A stretch of DNA of 64,000 nucleotides from Vigna angularis (lineage: Eukaryota; Streptophyta; Magnoliopsida; Fabales; Fabaceae): the NCBI RefSeq assembly GCF_016808095.1, contig NC_068970.1:39095630-39159629 (forward strand), in the 5' to 3' direction. Shown here piece by piece: positions 46,891 through 57,972 of the stretch (positions are counted from its first letter, which is position 1; each line of letters opens with the position of its first letter). Made by a program: the position numbers and the translations under genes. The notes under the pieces are model-generated. The model was not told the origin of the DNA, made no database searches, and worked only from the letters and a program-made list of their open reading frames with translations.

Positions 46891-47140
46891 CCACAATCCA
46901 TGTTAATCCTATAAATACAATTGATATTCCACCCGGAAGACAAACTCATTCTCATACTCATTACTTTATTCTCATATATCCTAAAACTCTCTCACTAACT
47001 TGAGCATAAGAGAGTCTTTCGTAGGTGGATCTTCTCTCATGATCTAACCCTTAGTAGTACACTCTAGAGATTTCAAAGCCACTTGGATCGCGCCACTTGT
47101 TCACAGGACCACACTCAGGACCTTGGTAAGAACATTTGAT
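46890..47140 (+). mobile_element. LTR 3' end relic (gypsy-like), copy 2
   Basis: TCCTATAAATACAATTGATATTCC, then 'ctcactaacttgagcataagagagtctttcgtaggtggat' parallel the segment at 44810-44960 in the same orientation. The two could be the paired LTRs of a very short or gutted element about 2.1 kb apart. Confidence 0.5.
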
Positions 47141-47159
47141 GCCCAAGTACCTAAAAATC

Positions 47160-47312
47160 ACTAGAAGAGGGGGTTGAATAGCGTTGATGGAAAAATATTT
47201 TCGCAACCCTTCTAATATAGCACGTTCGTCAAGTATAAGATTTATGAAGTAATTGTTAGACACTCGACTTGTAAGTGATTATAAACGATAATTTCTTTTC
47301 ACGTGATATTTA

Positions 47313-47392
<80 letters not shown>

Positions 47393-48596
47393 CTGAGTTT
47401 TTAAGAACTTCCTTAGTTAAAGAACAATCGTTTAGTATGGGAAGATTCTTGTTTTGTACAACTAAAGTGCAACTGCAAGTTTTATAAGAGAAGCATTTAG
47501 GCAGAGGTAAATAATAAATGCACAAATTTTTTTATACTGGTTCACTCCAACTGAGCTATGTTCAGTCTCCTCTATCCACAGAGGGTTCCACTATAATCTT
47601 CAACAAGATTACAAGTGAGTATTCTCACCACTCTTGGTATCCTTATATTCTGGTATCCACCGATACGCTACGTAGTTGAGTTTCACTCACTTCTAGTTGT
47701 GCAATATTCTTCACCACTCATGGTATTCCTAGTCAACGAATAACCTTCCGTTACCATAGACTGGTTGAGTATTCACACCATTCCAGGTACTAGACAATCG
47801 TGTTATCCTCTATAGCCTAGATTTCCTTAATTCCTCAGAGTTTCAACAACAAGTGTTTTAATTCTCTTCAAAATTGCAATCAATGATTGCTTACATGTCG
47901 TTTAGACTATTACTCTCGTAGAGAGGATATGTGTACAATACAATACAATCTAGAGACTCGCTGGGTGTTTCTCTCTTTTCTTGTTTTCTCTCCTCTTACA
48001 ATAGTAAGCAAATATTACAATGAAACTCGAGAGTGTTGCTTAACTATTCTTCTTTTTCTCTACTCAGATATTTTCTTTTTCTTGAGCTTTTTTGTGTCTC
48101 TTTTAAACGTTTTTCGTAGGATGAATATTTTCGTTGTAAGCTTTTCTCTTGTGTTATCCTATTGTTTCTTCCTTTGTGTGATCTTCTATTTAAAATCTCT
48201 TTGAAATAATATCTGTTAGATTGAGCTCTTGGCCTTGAATCTTGTGTCTTCTCTTTCTTTCGTGTGAAGCAATCGTTGGTTAAAGTTAACAGAGCAGGCG
48301 TGCTTTTTTAGTACTTTGCTTGAAGTAGGTTGTACTTTCTTTTAGACACTTCTTCTTATGAAGAGAACATTTTGTAAATGTCTCTTTTGTTTCTAACTTC
48401 CACTTCTAATATATTTCAAATAAAGTAGTAGATGTGTGTAATAGGCTATCTGCAAGGAATAAAGTAGATTGTGCATGCAGTAGATATGTCTTATCTCTTA
48501 TTACTTTTTTTGTTTTTGAATGTTAAGCATTTAATAACATTTAATGTTTGTTTAGAACAACAAAGTGCTTTTTCAATTTTCTACTGTTGAGGTAGC
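47160..48596 (-). mobile_element. Copia-like LTR relic, minus strand, with (AT)n
   Basis: On the minus strand the end reads TTCAACCCCCTCTTCTAGTG, typical of the last part of SIRE/Tork-type LTRs, and 47530-47600 holds the tRNA-proximal phrase shared with 45.5-46.1 kb. The sequence continues to 48596, where solo LTR copy 2 interrupts it, and probably resumes at 53668. Boundaries are uncertain. Confidence 0.45.
47314..47390. repeat. (AT)n microsatellite, about 77 bp
   Basis: This is an uninterrupted AT dinucleotide run, the longest simple repeat in the window. Confidence 0.95.
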
Positions 48597-50255
48597 TATT
48601 AAACTGATATTTATCGCCTAAAATCAGAACAAACTAAGTTTCTCCACTAATGAAGTATAGGGACAACCTAGGTATCTATCCAAAGACTCGACTAGAATTA
48701 AGCTTAAAGTGTTTGATTAATTCTTGCTTTTATTTTGTAATTACTACTAACTAAAAGACAAGGTGGGGAAAAGAAATTAAACAAATAAATTAAAAAGAAA
48801 AGAATAAATCAAATGAAAATAAGAAAAGAAATCTATTTAAAAAGAAAAGAAGAAATAAAATGTAGGAAAATAAAACCTAAGCTAAATTGATGAAAAGATT
48901 GAATCTAACTAATCATACAAATGAAAACAGTAGCTAATCTAACCTAAGAATACTACGAAACAATGATACAAGAAAAATTGGAAACAACTGAATATGAAAT
49001 TTAATGAAAACAAAGAATATTTAAAGAGAAAGAAGATTTAATGCATATAACAGAACCAAAATTTAAGAATCAGAGCAAAGAAAATTGGTTAAAATAAAAA
49101 ACTAGAATTAAATTCATGTAGAATCAATGCACAAAGTGATTGATCATATATCAGGAAGACATCCTGTTAAGATAAGCCCATAACAAGGTCTTAAAGTTCA
49201 TTTTTAGAACTTAACAGTCAATAATCATCACTCAGTTCATCCAAACCACAATGAATCTAAATCCAATTCATGCTTCTAATCAATAACATAGATGGAATCT
49301 ATTGTAATGGCAAATAAAACCTACAATCTACTCTATAACATACAAAATCCTAATTAAAATGAACTGACAGAACACAAATATGATTTACAATATTTTTCTT
49401 TCATTGGACTCATCTCCAAACTCGAGAGAACATCTTGATAAGTCATGCTCAATGTGGAGTCATGTAATTCCCTAAGGAATTTTAACTATGTGGAGTCATA
49501 GAGTCCAAATCAGATTTTTCAATGTAAAACAATTGACAGAAGCTACTCTAAAACAATATTTTTTTTTCTCGTTGAACTCAACTCTGACTTGAGAAGACAT
49601 CTCGGTCATGCATGCCCACCTCGGGGTCGTTTAATTCCAAAAAGGAATTGCAGATGTGCAGAGTTACGAGTTCAACTCGATTTCTCAAAACATAACAAGT
49701 GCACGAATCAAAAGCAAAGAACAAAATCGAAACGCAAATAAGAAATGAGAAAGAAAGACGAAATTGAACTTTATTAACATGAACAAGAAATTTACATACT
49801 ATCGAACTCACCAAACCACTCACGACTGTCACTCTCGCGAGCTTCAAGGTGAAATCCAGTAGCCAAAAACCCTACTTCTACGAAAGCATAAAAATCCTAT
49901 TCTAAAGAGCGTAAACTGTGAAGTCTGTGTGTGTAGTGTAAAGGTATCTCAAGTTTATTACAGAAACCCCTTTATATAGGGTCTTAAAAGAAAAGAGAAA
50001 AGAAAGAGGAAAAGTAAAGAAGGAAACTTGCTTTCCTCAATTCAAGCTTTTGATCGGACGACCAGTCTTCTTTGCTCACACTGCTATCATCTCTGCCCTC
50101 CGATCAACTTGAACGGGCAGCTCCGGCATCTTCTACCTTATTATCGCTTCAGCCTCCGCACGTGCGCTTTGGGTCTCGTCGGTTCAGAAATCGCAAGCCA
50201 TGGAGCTCTCGAAGTCTTCTCTTCTTCTCCCTTGAACCCTAGCACGTGGGTTGCT

Positions 50256-51561
50256 TGATGGACAAATTTATGAACACCGAAATACGGCGCCACAAACTTG
50301 TTGAACAATCAGCAAGTATGACCGAATCGTTTCAAGTAATAAACTCGGTAAGACCAAGTATCATTCTCCCAAATGACTCACGGCCTAGTTTAGTTATGTG
50401 ATTCGTTGATTAGCTAAGACTTAAGAACGAAATAATTGGATTTTACTATGCAAAAGACGAAAATAAACATGTATGCATGAGGTTGATCAATGGCTAAAAC
50501 AAGATATAAACACTTTCAATGGAATATATGGATGAGTATGTTGTTGGGGTTTATCAATTTCATCTTATCCACTCTCATATATTTTAGGAATTCAACATTC
50601 AATTCATCATTGTTAATGTCACTCTCTAAATTACCTTGTCAAGAAGGCCTATCCCTAATTACGAGTTCATACAATTCCTAGCATTCCTAATAATTAGTTC
50701 TTTTAGCACAGGAGCTTAACGACAACCAATATACTATTGGGAGAAATTCCCCGGATCTAGACTTCCCCGTACGTTCCCGTATCGACAAAACCAATAATCA
50801 TGCATTGAATGAGTTAAACAAAGCAAACATTGAGCAAAGAGGAAAAACCCTAACTAATGATGAAAGAAAGCATAGGTCTTAAATATAAGATATAAGCACA
50901 AATTCCATATATGAGAGTTTCACAAGACTACATTGACTCCCCAACAACAATACAAGGTTTAGTTCACCATATTCATGGTGAAACTAGATGAACAATAATG
51001 AAAGAATGAAAGATAAAACCCTAAAAAGGTGAAGAGGTAGCCTGAGCATCCAAGATCCTCCTTCAAAGGGGTGGAAGAGAGAGTGTTTGCTTCGTCCCAG
51101 CCAAAGATACAAACCCTAGGACGTCCTAAAGCTTATATACTATTCTAAAATTACAGAAAATTTAGGCCCAAGCCCATAAGTGTGCCGCTCAGCGGTAAAG
51201 TACCGCTCAGCGGTGAGTGCGTGAGTTATTTTCTCCCCTCAGCGGCCATTTTGCCCCTCAACGGATCCAACGTGACTTCCTGAGTGCCGCTCAGCGGTAA
51301 ACTGCCGTTGAGCGGCAGTTGCGGCTTCTCCTTTTGCACTTTTTGATGTCTTTTCTGATTTCATCTCTCTCCTTCTTCACTTCTTTCACCAAATTCACCT
51401 TAAAACCTGTATAAAAAAACTAAAATCAAGCATAAACCTGTCCAGCTCTCTTATTTCTGAAAATATGAATAAAAGCATGATTTCAAGCTAGTTTCTAAGT
51501 ATAAAGGTTGCTTTTAGTATCAATTTTAAGCATGAAAATAATAGTTTTTCAACTGTTATCA
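50256..51561 (-). mobile_element. Nested solo LTR (family Y), left copy, reverse orientation
   Basis: This 1306 bp element has ends TGATGGACAAATTT and CAACTGTTATCA and a near-duplicate target site, TTGCT before and TTGCC after. It is the reverse complement of the element at 51978-53320 over its full length, with substitutions. The TATA-like motif is on the minus strand near 51130. It contains several CCGCTCAGCGG palindromes at 51185-51320. No coding sequence is present. Confidence 0.87.
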
Positions 51562-51977
51562 TTGCCCTTCCCAAATTGAAATGTGCTTGAGAGAGTGTTT
51601 CTCTCAAATGAGGTCCTCGATAAAGAACCCCTGAAAAACATGCACAAAACGCGTCGTTTTACTAATCCACAGCCCAATCACATTGGCCCAATCAGAACAG
51701 GCTAAATCAACCTCAAACAAAGTTGTACAGCGGCCCAAAAATTCTAACGCAATAGCACAACTACTTCCTGCTTCAAATAGCCTCTCAATGCCAATTGTAG
51801 AAGTGCAGCAGCTTGCTCAATGACCATCTGCATTCCAAAAATAATAGCATTGCACGACCTAATCATAGCAACCCAATTGTGCACATCAGCCAGCGGCCCA
51901 ATCTTAGCAGTACAACTCCAATTTAATTGCATCTGCAGCAGACCAGCATCTTTGTAGTTCATACCAAGCGGCGCAGT
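51562..51977. other. Spacer between the inverted LTRs (part of family X copy 2)
   Basis: This 416 bp segment has phrases such as 'cagcccaatc', 'ggcccaatc' and 'acgcgtcgtttt' comparable to 32130-32390 of family X copy 1. It therefore belongs to the outer LTR and not to the inner ones. That implies two separate insertions into one LTR and not a single fold-back transposon. Confidence 0.6.
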
Positions 51978-53320
51978 TGATAACAGTTGAAAAACTGTTA
52001 TTTTCATGCTTAAAATTGATACTAAAAGCAATCGTTAACACTTAGAAACTAGCTTAGAATCATGCTTTTGTTCATATTTTTAGAAATAAGAGAGTTGGAC
52101 AGGTTTATGCTTGATTTCAATGTTTTATGCAGGTTTTAAGGTGAATTTGATGAAAGAAGTGAAGAAGGATAGAGATGGAATCAGAAAAGAACTCAAAAAG
52201 TGCAAAAGAAGAGAAGCCGCAAGTACCGCTCAACGCCAGTTTACCGCTGAGCGGCACTAATGAACACTCGTTGGCTCCGTTGAGGGGTGAAAGTGCAGCC
52301 GAGGGAGAATTGACTACGCGTTGGTACCACTAAGCGGCAGTTTACCGCTGAGCGGTAGTATTTTGGGCTTAGGCCCACTTTTCTGTAATATTTCGAATGG
52401 TATATAAGCTTTAGGACTTCCTAGGGTTTGTATCTTTGGCAGAGTACGAAGCAAACACACACCGTTCCACCCCTTGGAGGAAGATCTTAGATGCTAAGGC
52501 TACCTACTCATGTTTCTAGGGTTCTATCTTTCACTATTTCATTGTATTTCATCTAGTTTCACCATGAATATGGTGAACTAAACTCTTCTTATTGTGGGGG
52601 AATCAATGTAATCTTGTGAAGCTCTCATATATGGAATTTTGTGTTTAGACATCATATATATGATATATGCTTTGTTTCATGAATTGTTAGGGTTTTTCCT
52701 CTCTGCTCAAAGCATGCATTGTTTAACTCATTCAATGTCATGATTATTGGTTTTATTGATATGGACACATACGATAAAATCTAGATCCGGGGAAATTCTC
52801 CCAAAAGTAATATCGCCTAGACATATGGATATGAGGGTTGGTTGTCTTTAAGCTTCTGTGCTTCCGAATTAATTATTAGGGATGCTAGGAATTGTATGAA
52901 CTCGTAATTAAGGATAGGTTTTCTTCGCCGAGACATCGGGTTTAAGGTAATTTAGAGAGTGACATTAACATTGATGAAAAGAATGATGAATTCCCAAAAT
53001 ATATGAGAGTGGATAAGATGAAATTGATTTCCCCAACAACATACTCATCCATATAATTCGTTCAGTGTTTGTGTTCTTCTTTCCATTGATCAAAACTCAT
53101 GCATACATGTTTACTTTTTGACATTTGCATTTGAAATTTATAACAATTTGTTCACAAGTCTTAAATAATCAAGAAATCATATAACTAACTAGGCCGTGAG
53201 TCCTTTGGGAGAACGATACTTGGTCTTACCGAGTTTATTACTTGATACGATTCGGTCACACTTGCCGAGGGTTAAACAAGTTTTTGGTGCCGTTTTTCGG
53301 TGTTCATGAATTTGTCATCA
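51978..53320 (+). mobile_element. Nested solo LTR (family Y), right copy, forward orientation
   Basis: This 1343 bp element runs from TGATAACAGTTG to TTTGTCATCA and is flanked by GCAGT and CCAGT (4 of 5 identical). A TATA box, TATATAAG, is at 52401. Near its end it reads AAGTTTTTGGTGCCGTTTTTCGGTG, a degenerate relative of the tRNA-Asp primer site, followed by 22 bases before the terminal CATCA. The LTR of this family therefore appears to have absorbed a primer-site-like segment. With the left copy it forms arms of about 1.3 kb. Confidence 0.87.
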
Positions 53321-53667
53321 CCAGTGCAGTTTCATATAAGCCCAATTTACCTCTGCCCAAAACAGTCCAAAAAAATTATTGAATTAAAGGGTTAGAATGC
53401 ATATAAGAAAAAGAAGAGAAATTATGCAATTAAAACAAAACATTTTTTTATCAAAAGAATTTTTTAGAAAGTATTAATTTCCTACTTATTTACAAAGAAT
53501 ACTAAAAATATACCTAAAAACCTCTTTTTAACTAAAATTATAGAAAATTAAAGAATTTAAAGAAAAACCTAAAAATGTCCTAATCCTACACAATTAAAGA
53601 CTAAAATAGACTAACATAGACTCCTTAACACCTAAAAAGAATGCAAAACTAGGGAGTTATTAGTAGC

Positions 53668-54150
53668 GTTTATCCATGAAGCTTTTTTCTAAGATACCAA
53701 GTGTTGAGTTGGAACTTCATCATTGGACGAAGTAAAAATTTTAGCTTATGGTATCGTCTAGGCTTATGTAAACGCTTTTTCTAAGAATAATTCCTTTTAG
53801 AGCTTGAGTGTTTAACATGTTTCTTTCTTTTGTAAGTTTTTAATCCTTTTAAGGCTTATATAGGGTTTGGTTAGAGACATTATCTTGACACCTTTTTGCT
53901 TCTTGAGAGTTTAATTGAGTACCCTGGGGTACAGATAACTTACGTGTTTAGCATAACTCTCTTTCGACGCTTTGACTTGTGAGTCGTTTAGCACTACGTT
54001 TGGAAGGTTTTATCCTACTTGTTTTCCTATGTGTTTCCTTAAGGATTTTCTATGTTGATGGATGATTTGGAAATTTTGTTTCTAGCATTTATGTTTCTAT
54101 CTATCCAATTCTTTTGGGCTTAGGTATTTTCATATTTGTAAGAAAAATTA
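53668..54150. other. Unassigned LTR-like DNA
   Basis: This is probably the continuation of the copia-like LTR relic cut by solo LTR copy 2, judging from the matching GTAGC duplication. Phrases such as 'ttaggcttatgtaaacgctt' echo 45.2-46.1 kb. No gene is present. Confidence 0.35.
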
Positions 54151-54154
54151 TGCC

Positions 54155-54390
54155 TTATTTCTCTTACCAAGAGGGGGGTGAATTGGTTTTCAATAAAATC
54201 GATTTATTTTACTATCTTTTGAAATCTTTAGAATGATCTTTAAGCGCACAATACAATTATGAAAATAATGTAGTAAAGAGTTAAAGGATAGAAAACAAAC
54301 ACAATATCTTGGTTCGGCCTAAATGCCTACATCCAGTCTCTTCCAATCAACCTTAGATTGAAAAACTTTCCACTATAAAGATTTTTTTAC
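54155..54390 (-). mobile_element. Inverted fragment of a SIRE-type copia LTR end
   Basis: The text ACCAAGAGGGGGGTGAATTGG and, further on, 'ggttcggcctaaatgcctacatccagtctcttccaatcaacctt' are the reverse complement of the 59140-59360 end of the copia element B LTR. Only the last part of the LTR is present. It lies head to head with copia element A. Confidence 0.6.
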
Positions 54391-54399
54391 CAATGAGGA

Positions 54400-55398
54400 G
54401 CACTAGTGTCTTGAAGATATTATGATTTTGATGATGCTATAAGACGAAGAACTTGAAGACTCTTGTTATATTCACTTTAAAAGCATTTTGTAGAATTAAT
54501 TGTATAGGAATAACTTTGTTGATGTAAAAACACCTAGAAGTTTTCTTGTTTAGAGAGTCTTTGCGAGATAATCGATTATTTGGTGTATTAATCGATTATC
54601 ACGAGCCTGTGTGGAAAAGAGTTGCTCGGCGCAAATAATCAATTATTGCTCAGAATAATCGATTATTTCAGTCCGAGTCAGTATTGCCTAAGTCGCGCAA
54701 ATAATCGATTATTCCTCAGGATAATCGATTATCCCTCTTTTAAAACCCCATAACGCACACAAATAATCGATTATCACTTATGATAATCGATTATATTTGG
54801 CAGTTGAGAGGTGTCTTTTCATTTTCTGAACCTTGGCTTATAAATATAGGTCTTCACAGCTCTTAGAAAGTAACTTTTCATTTGAGAGTATTAGAGTTGT
54901 GTGCCTAAGGGAAGCTCTTTGTAAGTGAAAATGGATCTAATCCACTTGATACAAATATGTTCTGAGGAATTTGTCAAGTGTTAGAGGTGCTCAAATCAAG
55001 TCTTGTGAATAGGAGAAGCTTGTGCTTAATGTGTTTAAGGTCGAAGCGGTTCTCTTCAAGTTGATTGAGCAGGTTCTTCCGTTCATTTGTCAAAGGAAGG
55101 TGTTTTCTATTTTTTATTTTTATTCATCTGATTGTAATTGTAACAACAATATTTTAGTGAAAAAGTTAATAACTGTTTATAGTGATTAACGACTGGACAT
55201 AGAATATTTTGATTCAAACCAGGATAAACTATTTTCTGTGATCTTCTCTTACTCTATTCTTGCTATTACCAACTGTTCGATAAAAGTTCTAAGAGAAAAA
55301 CACAATTTTTAAAAGAACCATTTTTATCTTAACTATTGACCGTAACACGCTTTTTCCACTCTTAAAAACATTTCGTTGCGCGAACGTTGGTACTTACA
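54400..55398 (+). mobile_element. 5' LTR of copia element A
   Basis: The LTR ends at 55398 (TACTTACA), and the primer site TAGTATCAGAGCTTG starts at 55401. A TATA box, TATAAATA, is at 54839-54846. The start near 54400 is approximate. The upstream half has an array of AATCGATTAT palindromes at 54570-54790. Confidence 0.6.
54570..54795. repeat. Array of ATAATCGATTAT palindromes in the LTR of copia element A
   Basis: At least eight perfect or near-perfect copies of the self-complementary AATCGATTAT occur, mostly in pairs separated by about 10 bases, just upstream of the TATA box at 54839. The same motif recurs near 57250-57350 and, as ATCGATTA variants, in element B. The spacing suggests a protein-binding array in the U3 promoter. 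Confidence 0.8.
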
Positions 55399-55400
55399 AT

Positions 55401-55412
55401 TAGTATCAGAGC
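55401..55412 (+). promoter_or_regulatory. Primer-binding site of copia element A (initiator tRNA-Met)
   Basis: TAGTATCAGAGC differs in one base from TGGTATCAGAGC, the complement of the initiator tRNA-Met 3' end used by plant copia elements. It starts three bases after the LTR end. Confidence 0.8.
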
Positions 55413-55443
55413 TTGCTTTGATAGTTTTTCAAATTTTTCGAAA

Positions 55444-56970
55444 ATGGGCGGTCATAAACAAATGTATGTTGAAGGTGCTTCAATTGATAGACCTCCTTTG
55501 TTTACCGGTGAAAATTATGTGTTTTGAAAAATAAGAATGCAAATATTTTTAAAGTTAATTGATAGGGGTATTTAGGAAGTTGTTTAGAATGGTCCTCTTA
55601 TTCCTACTATAAACTTGAATGGTGTAGAAGAAGAAAAACCATATTTTCAATGGACTGCTGAAGAAAATAGACGAGCCTAATTTGATATAAAAGCTCGCAA
55701 TATTATATCCTTTGCTTTGGTATTAGATGAATGTTACAGGATTTCAGTGTGCAAAACGGCTCAGTAGATGTGGGAAGTTCTTCAAGTAACTCATGAAGGA
55801 ACCGACGATGTGAAGCATGCTAGGAAGAACACCCTGATACAGGAGTATGAGATGTTCAGGATGCAACAGGGTGAAACCATCGCGGATGTGCAAAAATGCT
55901 TTACACATATTATCAACCATCTTTTTGGTTTAGGTAAGAAATTTGACACTGACGAATTAAATGTTAAAATTCTGAAATCTTTGAACAAGACGTGGTAGCC
56001 AAAGGTTACTGCGATAACTGAGTCTCAGGACTTGACGTCCATGCCTATGGCTATTATTTTTGGAAACTTGAGAGAGTACGAGCTTGAGTTGAATAGACCG
56101 AGTGCTGAGGAAGTCCAAGGAAAGAAGAAAAAACTGGCCTTCAAAACTGAAATTTCAAAAGGCAAGAGTTCAGAAAAGGATGAGGAATATGAAGATGAAG
56201 AAATGAATCACATGATTATAAATTTCTTCGAGTTCATGAAACCTAAAGGTAAGGAAAAATTTAAAAATGATTGGAAGAAGAAACAACGATCTTCTTCAAA
56301 TTACAGGTGTTATGATTGTGGAGAAAAATGGCACATTAATGCAGATTGTCCAAACCTCAAAAAGGGTGAAGAAAAGAAGTCTTTCAAGAAGAAGAATGCT
56401 TATGTTGCTTGGGAAGAAAATGACTTAAGCTCAACTAGTTCAAGTGTTTCCAATGAAGAGTTGTGTTTGACAGCTAATATTGATGACACAGTAAGCCAAG
56501 TAAGTTGCTCTAGCCTTGACACTAGTGAATTTGATGTACAAAAAGCTTTTCTTGAATTGCTAAATGAATATGAAAAATTAGATGTTGCTCATAAAAACTT
56601 GAAAAATGAGTTTAAGGATTTGAAAATTAAATATGAGAAGGCATTAGATGAGGAAGTTAGTTTAAGAAATAAAATCTGTAATTTAGAAATAAAAGAGTGT
56701 TCAAATGTTGAACATCCTGTTGAATGTCTTTCATGTAAGAGTCACATGCTTGATATTGATATTCTAGAAAATCTTCTTGAAGTGGCAACCACAAATAATA
56801 ATGTTGAAACACCTATATTTGTTAAAAAGGTTTATAAAAACAAAAGTGTGCATAAAAAGAACAATCAAATTGGAAGAACACGTAGGGTATGGGTTGAAAA
56901 AGAAACAACTTATTTTAAAAACCCATGTGTTGTCACATGTTTTTACTGTATGAAAGGGGCACACTTCTAA
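55444..56970 (+). pseudogene. Copia element A gag, broken by several stops
   Basis: From the ATG at 55444 the order is PPLFTGENYVF, EVLQVTHEGTDDVKHARKN, LIQEYEMFRMQQGETIADVQ (UBN2-type gag), a CCHC zinc knuckle CYDCGEKWHINADC at about 56310, an acidic Ser-rich region and a coiled-coil-like stretch (LNEYEKLDVAHKNLKNEFKD). Stops occur at 55525 and in at least five other places before 56032. Several sit at expected Trp or Gln codons, so transitions explain them. No protease, integrase or RT follows. The last 312 residues remain open. The product would be the RNA-packaging shell protein. Confidence 0.85.
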
Positions 56971-57972
56971 CAAATGTAGAATCAAACATTTTGATGTTCC
57001 TAATGGAAAATATGTTTGGATTCCTGTTATAAAGTAATATGCCTCTAACCTCAAAGGACCCAATTGAGATTATGGGGACCAAAACTTTATTGTTTTATTT
57101 TGCAGGTTAAAGTTTCAAAAGGAAAAGAAAGCTTTATTGTATCTTGGTAACTTTTAAGAGTTTTGAAAATAATTTATGAATGCTAGATGTGTCTTAGGTT
57201 GAAAATTTGGCCCAAATTTGCGATTTTCGGAAATTAACGTAAATAATTGATTATCAAGGATAATAATAGATTATCACGGTCTCGAAATTTTAATTTTGAG
57301 AATTTGGCTTGCAAATAATCGATTATCAAAAGTGATAATCGATTATCTTAAGTTAAAACATAAAAAAAAAACTTTTTCTAATTCTTTGTTTTGGAATCTG
57401 TTTTTGATTTTAAGGGTAATATTACTTTTACGGGAGTAATTTTTAATGAATTAAAAGGACATAAAGATTAGATGATTTTTTCAAAAAAGGGGAATTTTTT
57501 TATTAACAACTTATGTGATAAATGGTACCTGTATGAGGGGGAAATATATGAGTTTGTTTGATATCTTGTTATTTATCTCTGTTCTAGATCAATTACTCTT
57601 TTCCCCTTATAATATTTGAATTGCATCTATTCTTTTGTTGAGGGAGAGAAACACTTGAGGGGGAGAGCAACATTTTTTGGACAACTTTATTCTTTTTCCA
57701 TGTTTTTAATGTGGTTTGAGAGAAACTTGCGCTCCAAGCTTAGTGGTGTCTCCAGTACACTTCATTTGTCATTTTTAAAAGCTTTGCAAACTCAGAATGG
57801 AGACCTCCCTTCATCTATAAAAAAGAGACTCTTCCCTTTGTAAAATTCGACTTGGAAGATATAGTGAATTGTTATTGAGTTTTCTCCATACCTATTCTCT
57901 GAGTTCAAACCTCTTTGTGCTTTTCCAGCACCCTCTCCTCTAGCTTCCTTCCCTATTGGAAGGCCTTCTGAG
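56971..57972. other. Non-coding remainder of copia element A
   Basis: This region includes further AATCGATTAT motifs (57240-57350) and purine-rich strings such as 'cacttgagggggagag' (57650), which resemble polypurine tracts. No pol domain and no 3' LTR of element A is visible before element B begins. Confidence 0.45.

Larger units (their letters stand above)
48597..53662 (-). mobile_element. Solo LTR (family X copy 2) holding two nested solo LTRs
   Basis: The ends TATTAAACTG and GGGAGTTATTA are flanked by an exact 5 bp duplication, GTAGC at 48592-48596 and 53663-53667. Three blocks match copy 1 at 30711-32685. The left block shares 'ttaagcttaaagtg' and 'aaggtggggaaaa', the middle block shares 'gagaagacatctcg' and the control region, and the right block shares 'aaaaacctctttttaact'. 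The terminal TG has mutated to TA, so this copy looks older. Without the two insertions it is about 2.4 kb. A TATA-like motif lies at 49971-49978 on the minus strand. Confidence 0.87.

Noticed and set aside
50256..53320. Single fold-back (inverted-repeat) DNA transposon
   Set aside because: The 416 bp loop matches the surrounding family X LTR, and each arm has its own 5 bp near-duplicate flanks, so two separate solo-LTR insertions explain it better.
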